From Frankiales bacterium (GTDB taxonomy: Bacteria > Actinomycetota > Actinomycetes > Mycobacteriales > SCTD01): DNA of 23,979 bases. A program made the translations under genes and the position numbers. The stretch is taken from the NCBI GenBank assembly GCA_025464795.1, contig JAODNB010000043.1:1-23979 (forward strand). The letters are read 5' to 3'. This document shows, one piece after another, positions 20,799 to 23,979 of this stretch. Under the pieces are notes generated by a model. The model saw nothing but the letters and a program-made list of their open reading frames with translations, was not told the origin of the DNA and did not search any database. Positions within the stretch are counted from its first letter, which is position 1, and every line of letters begins with the position of its first letter.

Positions 20799-22022
20799 AT
20801 GCAGTCCTGGCCCGCGGCCGACGTCCCGCAGCTCCCCCCACCCCCCGTGCCCATGACCTTGTCCGTGCACGACACAGCCACCAACGGGCTCGTCCCGGTC
20901 GAGCCCGCAGCGGGCACCGCGCGGCTCTACGTCTGCGGCATCACGCCCTACGACGCGACCCACCTCGGCCACGCCGCGACCTACCTCACCTTCGACAGCC
21001 TGGTGCGGGTCTGGAAGGACCAGGGCCACGAGGTGCTCTACGTCCAGAACGTCACCGACATCGACGACCCGCTGCTCGAGCGCGCAGCGCGTGACGGGGT
21101 CCGGTGGGAGGACGTAGCCCTGCGCGAGACCGAGCTGTTCCGCAGCGACATGACCGCCCTTCGGATCCTCCCGCCAACCTCGTACGTCGGCGCGGTCGAG
21201 GCCATGGACGAGATCGCCCAGCTCGTCGTCCGGCTCCAGGAGCTCGGTGCCGCCTACTCCGTCGACGGGGACGTCTACTTCAGCGTCAGCGCCTCGGAGC
21301 ACTTCGGCGCGATCGGGAACCTCGACGTCGAGACGATGCTGGCTCTGTCAGCCGAGCGCGGGGGAGACCCGGACCGACCTGGCAAGAAGGACCCGCTCGA
21401 CTGCCTGCTGTGGATGCAACAGCGGCCGGGGGAGCCGGGTTGGGAGTCGCCGCTCGGAACGGGCCGGCCCGGCTGGCACGTCGAGTGCACCGCCATCGCG
21501 CTGAACCGACTGGGCAGCACCCTCGACGTCCAGGGCGGCGGGTCGGACCTGGTGTTCCCCCACCACGAGCTGTCTGCTGCCGAGGCAGAGGTCGCCACCG
21601 GCGTCTGGCCGTTCGCTCGCGCCTACGTGCACAGCGGGATGATCGGGCTCGACGGCGAGAAGATGAGCAAGTCACTCGGGAACCTGGTCTTCGTCAGCGC
21701 GCTCCTTGCCGCCGGCACCGAGCCGGGTGCGCTGCGCCTCGCCCTCCTCAGCTCGCACTACCGCGGCGACCGGGAGTGGACCGCGGACGCGCTGACCGCT
21801 GCCGAAGCGCGGCTGGCTGCCTGGCGGGCCGGCATCCGCCGCTCCTCAGGGCCTGCGGGTCCGGAACTGCTCGGCGCCGTTCGCAACGCCCTGTACGCCG
21901 ACCTGGACTCGCCCGCTGCCCTGGCAGCGGTCGACGCCTGGTGCGCCGGGGACGGCGACGACAACGCGTCCCCAGCACTCGTGGCGCAGGTCGTGGACGC
22001 CCTGCTCGGCGTCGCCCTCTAG
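20799..22022 (+). CDS. mshC: Cysteine:1D-myo-inosityl 2-amino-2-deoxy-alpha-D-glucopyranoside ligase
   Basis: A 407-residue class I cysteinyl-tRNA-synthetase-like enzyme that joins cysteine to GlcN-Ins in an ATP-dependent step of mycothiol synthesis. Visible features are the zinc-binding C46 in YVCGITPYD, the HIGH-type motif HLGH (55-58), TDIDDPLLERA, the zinc ligands in WHVECTAIAL and PHHELSAAEAE, and KMSKS at 288-292. The shorter length compared with CysRS (no anticodon-binding tail) and the start MQSWPAADVPQLPP mark MshC. Its stop overlaps the end of a convergent small gene. The producer must use mycothiol as its main thiol. Confidence 0.97.
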   Translation: MQSWPAADVPQLPPPPVPMTLSVHDTATNGLVPVEPAAGTARLYVCGITPYDATHLGHAATYLTFDSLVRVWKDQGHEVLYVQNVTDIDDPLLERAARDGVRWEDVALRETELFRSDMTALRILPPTSYVGAVEAMDEIAQLVVRLQELGAAYSVDGDVYFSVSASEHFGAIGNLDVETMLALSAERGGDPDRPGKKDPLDCLLWMQQRPGEPGWESPLGTGRPGWHVECTAIALNRLGSTLDVQGGGSDLVFPHHELSAAEAEVATGVWPFARAYVHSGMIGLDGEKMSKSLGNLVFVSALLAAGTEPGALRLALLSSHYRGDREWTADALTAAEARLAAWRAGIRRSSGPAGPELLGAVRNALYADLDSPAALAAVDAWCAGDGDDNASPALVAQVVDALLGVAL

Positions 22023-22219
22023 CGCTTCAGGAAGGCGAGGCGCGCCGGGCGCCGCCACTGCACGCAGCCGCAGCCTGACTGCGAGCAGTCGGTGCCGCGA
22101 CGGTGGTGCTCGTGCGCGTCCTTCGGGTGCTCGCAGGTGCGGCAGGCGACCTTGTCCGGACCCTCGTTGCGACGGTCCGAGATGGTGCCCTGCGGCGGAG
22201 CAGGGGTCATGTCAGCCAC
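22019..22219 (-). CDS. Small Cys/His-rich protein, putative zinc-binding
   Basis: A 66-residue protein from GTG 22219 (an internal ATG at 22210 is also possible). Its core has C26 and C29 (CRTCEHPKD), H31, H36, H38, H39, then C45, C50 and C52 (DCSQSGCGC) followed by an Arg-rich tail. The spacing suggests one or two small zinc-binding sites. I do not know the family or function. The stop codon lies inside the end of mshC in a convergent overlap (CTAG shared), and the gene follows the PAC2 gene by 53 bases with a near-palindrome in between. Confidence 0.65.
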   Translation of the reverse strand: MADMTPAPPQGTISDRRNEGPDKVACRTCEHPKDAHEHHRRGTDCSQSGCGCVQWRRPARLAFLKR

Positions 22220-22234
22220 ACCGTCTTGTCGGCA

Positions 22235-22249
22235 GGTCCGGGCCGGACC
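22235..22249. terminator. Near-perfect hairpin GGTCCGG-G-CCGGACC, candidate terminator or operator
   Basis: Seven-base arms around one central base, 24 bases after the PAC2 stop on the minus strand. No T tract follows. It could end the usp-PAC2 transcript or bind a regulator of the small Cys/His-rich gene. Confidence 0.4.
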
Positions 22250-22272
22250 CTTAGTCGACGTGCGCGAGGAGT

Positions 22273-23133
22273 TCAGCCCGGGTCGGGGTCTTGTCGGCGC
22301 AGGAAGCGCTCGAACTCCTTCGCAATGGCCTCGCCCGAGGCCTCCGGCAGATCCTCCTCGGGCTCGCGCTCCTCCAAGGAGGCGATGTACTCCGCGACGT
22401 CGGAGTCCTCGGCAGCCAGCTCGTCGACCTGCCGCTCCCAGGCGCGGGCCTCCTCCGGGAGGTCCGTCAGGGGGACGGGGACGTCCAACAGGTCCTCGAC
22501 CCGACGCAGCAGCGCGATCGTCGCCTTGGGGCAGGGCGGCTGGGCGACGTAGTGAGGGACTGCTGCCCAGAAGCTCACGGAGGGAAGTCCGGACCGCTCG
22601 CAGGCGTCCTGGAGGACCCCGACGATGCCTGTGGGGCCTTCGTACCGGGAGTGCTCGAGACCCAGCCGGGCGGACAGCCCAGGGTCGGAGGAGGTGCCGG
22701 AGACCGGCACCGGGCGGGTGTGGGGGCTGTCGGCCAGCAGCGCCCCCAGCGTGACCACCTGAGCCACTCCGAGATCACGGGCGATCGCCATCACGACCTC
22801 GCAGAAGCCGCGCCACCGCATGTTCGGCTCGACGCCGCGCACCAGGACCAGGTCCCGCTCCGACGCGGGCATGCGACACACGCTGAACCGGGTGGTCGGC
22901 CAGGTGATCCGGCGGGTGACCCCGTCCTCGAGCGCGACCGTCGGGCGGTTGACCTGAAAGTCGTAGTAGTCGTCCGGGTCGACCGCCGCGACCTCCACGG
23001 CGTCCCAGACCCCCGCGAGGTGCTCCACGGCGCCGGTGGCGGCATCACCGGCATCGTTCCACCCCTCGAACGCCGCGATCATCACCGGGTCGCGCAGGCC
23101 GTCCGCCCCGGGCCCCCGGGTCTGCGAGGTCAC
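22273..23133 (-). CDS. PAC2 family protein (Rv2125-like)
   Basis: A 286-residue protein of the PAC2 family (proteasome-assembly-chaperone-like fold). Signatures seen are MIAAFEGWNDAGDAAT near the N-terminus, DYYDFQVNRPTV, the pair SERDLVLVRGVEPNMRW and VVTLGALLADSPHTRPVPV, and SFWAAVPHYVAQPP. The last 60 residues are acidic and helical. Bacterial members are poorly characterised; in M. tuberculosis Rv2125 lies a few genes from mshC, as I recall. The GTG start at 23133 overlaps the universal stress gene stop by four bases (GTGA), so the two are coupled. Confidence 0.9.
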   Translation of the reverse strand: MTSQTRGPGADGLRDPVMIAAFEGWNDAGDAATGAVEHLAGVWDAVEVAAVDPDDYYDFQVNRPTVALEDGVTRRITWPTTRFSVCRMPASERDLVLVRGVEPNMRWRGFCEVVMAIARDLGVAQVVTLGALLADSPHTRPVPVSGTSSDPGLSARLGLEHSRYEGPTGIVGVLQDACERSGLPSVSFWAAVPHYVAQPPCPKATIALLRRVEDLLDVPVPLTDLPEEARAWERQVDELAAEDSDVAEYIASLEEREPEEDLPEASGEAIAKEFERFLRRQDPDPG

Positions 23134-23606
23134 TGCTTCTTGGTGCCCTTGCCGGTGGTGTGGACGATCAGCACGTCGCAGCCCGCCTTGTGCGAGATGT
23201 TGGCCGGCACCGACCCCAACAAGCGGCCCGCCAGGCTGTTCAGGCCACGGTTACCGACCACGAGCAGGTCGACGCCGCGCTCGTCGACGGTGGCCACCAG
23301 CGCGTCCACGGGGTCGCCCTCGACCGCGAGGGTCTCGACGCTGGCGACGCCGAGGCCCTTCGCCCGGTCGCAGGCATCGCGGAGGACGTCCTCAGCAGGC
23401 GCGGAGCCCGACACCTTGTACGCCTCGCCGCCAAGAGCGTCGCGGGCGTCCTGCAGCTCGCGCGGGCTCATGGGTCGGTACGCGGTCAGCAGCAGGAGGG
23501 TCGCACCCGCGTCGCGTGCCACCCGGGCGGCCCTGTCTACAGCGCGGAACGACGACTCCGAGCCATCAGTGCCCACCAGAACCGTCGTGTAGCTGTCCGC
23601 ACCCAC
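23130..23606 (-). CDS. Universal stress protein (UspA family)
   Basis: A 158-residue cytoplasmic protein with one USP domain: TVLVGTDGSESSFRAVDRA at the N-terminus (Asp in strand 1) and the ATP-binding motif as LLVVGNRGLNSLAGRLLGSVPANISHKAGCDVLIVH (G-2x-G-9x-G-S type). ATP-binding USPs help dormancy and stress responses in Actinomycetes. GTG 23606 was chosen because GAGGAGG lies seven bases upstream; an ATG further out (23648) lacks a ribosome site and would add 14 atypical residues. It is the first gene of a pair with the PAC2 gene. Confidence 0.93.
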   Translation of the reverse strand: MGADSYTTVLVGTDGSESSFRAVDRAARVARDAGATLLLLTAYRPMSPRELQDARDALGGEAYKVSGSAPAEDVLRDACDRAKGLGVASVETLAVEGDPVDALVATVDERGVDLLVVGNRGLNSLAGRLLGSVPANISHKAGCDVLIVHTTGKGTKKQ

Positions 23607-23781
23607 TGGAGATCCTCCTCGTCGCCCTGCCGGAAAACCTACCCCCATGCGGGGGCGGGGTTGAGGTGCAACTCACACCCGGGGTGCGGGCACGTCACGG
23701 CTCGGTCAGGCATGCTGAGCCTTGAAGACCGGCGTGCCGATCACGATCGCTCCGGCGGTCACGATCTGCCCCGCCGCTCCC

Positions 23782-23799
23782 GCCGACTGCGCAGTCGGC
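23782..23799. promoter_or_regulatory. Perfect 18-bp palindrome between usp and the secreted-protein gene
   Basis: GCCGACTGCGCAGTCGGC is a perfect inverted repeat with no loop, in the 275-base non-coding stretch 23607-23881. Loop-free symmetry favours a protein-binding site over a terminator. The regulated gene is not known: it lies about 83 bases before the next ATG (23882) and 176 bases from the usp start. The rest of the stretch shows a short CCCCC/GGGGG hairpin (23642-23655) and nothing else I can name. Confidence 0.45.
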
Positions 23800-23881
23800 T
23801 GCCCGGGACTTCCCCATGTGGATGCGTTCGCGCGCGACCGCACGCCCGGTGGCCAGGCGCCCCCACCGACAGGCCCCCTGC

Positions 23882-23979
23882 ATGCGTCTCCCCACGACGT
23901 GCTCCACCCTGCTCGCGCTAGCCGCTCTGAGCGGCGCCGTCACGGGCAGCGTTGCCCGGGCCGACGCTCGGAGGCACGT
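23882..23979 (+). CDS. Secreted protein, N-terminal signal peptide only (partial)
   Basis: Read from ATG 23882 the last 98 bases encode a typical signal peptide: MRLPTT, a hydrophobic core STLLALAALSGAVTGSVA, and a likely signal peptidase site at ARA-D, then DARRH. The reading frame is open to the window end. No ribosome site is clear. Identity of the mature protein cannot be judged. Confidence 0.5.
   Translation, partial: MRLPTTCSTLLALAALSGAVTGSVARADARRH

Noticed and set aside
22291..23592. 433-residue plus-strand reading frame
   Set aside because: It is a shadow of the PAC2 and universal stress genes, which have strong family matches on the other strand.
23642..23655. CCCCC-ATGC-GGGGG hairpin as a terminator
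   Set aside because: It is short, lacks a T tract, and lies upstream of usp on the minus strand where no transcript needs ending; chance is plausible in G/C-rich DNA.
1..23979. CRISPR arrays, insertion sequences, prophage, biosynthetic or defence clusters
   Set aside because: No spaced direct repeats, transposase or integrase motifs, terminal inverted repeats or defence-gene families were seen.

Overview
The window is ordinary-looking chromosomal DNA of a high-GC Gram-positive bacterium of the class Actinomycetes. The evidence is very high GC with heavy use of GTG starts, a WhiB-type iron-sulfur protein, mycothiol ligase MshC, an F420-type LLM oxidoreductase, a DUF3090 protein, and several genes whose closest relatives I recall from mycobacteria and Streptomyces. 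I cannot name the genus. I saw no insertion sequence, phage gene, CRISPR array or other sign of recent transfer.

Layout. Positions 1-1309: the start of a membrane metallopeptidase gene (M56/BlaR type) and its BlaI-type repressor on the minus strand, diverging from a whiB-family gene; two CTACG/CGTAG dyads lie at the repressor's start. 1321-5618: a lipoyl-less E2 acyltransferase-like gene (minus), then a secreted LVIVD-repeat protein, a CDF zinc-type exporter and a Pat/HisC2-type aminotransferase (plus). 5664-7801: a CxxC-rich hypothetical protein with a tandem repeat, an MBL-fold hydrolase, and a convergent ArgA-type acetyltransferase. 7827-10834: a secreted NlpC/P60 cell-wall hydrolase (minus), diverging from an SDR and an overlapping PaaI-type thioesterase that ends in a strong hairpin. 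10864-12328: tRNA-Leu(GAG) (minus), diverging from an M20 metallohydrolase. 12332-14471: three minus-strand genes (unknown 309-aa protein, DUF5703, aldo/keto reductase). 14496-22022: a run of nine plus-strand genes: LLM oxidoreductase, an UppP-like protein, UppP, a CorA-type protein, a channel-like membrane protein, a histidine-phosphatase-family protein, DUF3090, a PI3/4-kinase-like protein and MshC. 22019-23606: three minus-strand genes (small Cys/His-rich protein, PAC2 protein, universal stress protein). 23882-end: the signal peptide of a secreted protein cut by the window edge.

How the genes fit together. The block from uppP to mshC matches a neighbourhood I recall from Mycobacterium tuberculosis (Rv2136c, Rv2135c, Rv2134c, Rv2133c, Rv2130c). 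It joins lipid-carrier recycling for the cell wall with the last-but-one step of mycothiol synthesis, plus three uncharacterised proteins that travel with them. The remaining genes are separate housekeeping units.

The strongest signal not explained by the genes is regulatory. Eleven starts, and two weaker cases, carry a TANNNT hexamer 5-8 bases before an ATG or GTG with no Shine-Dalgarno sequence, which is the architecture of leaderless transcripts. In one case a palindromic ACGCTAGCGT gives both of two divergent genes this arrangement inside 24 bp. In three cases the stop codon of the upstream gene is itself the first three bases of the hexamer. Two genes also appear to start at CTG within a CTGA overlap.
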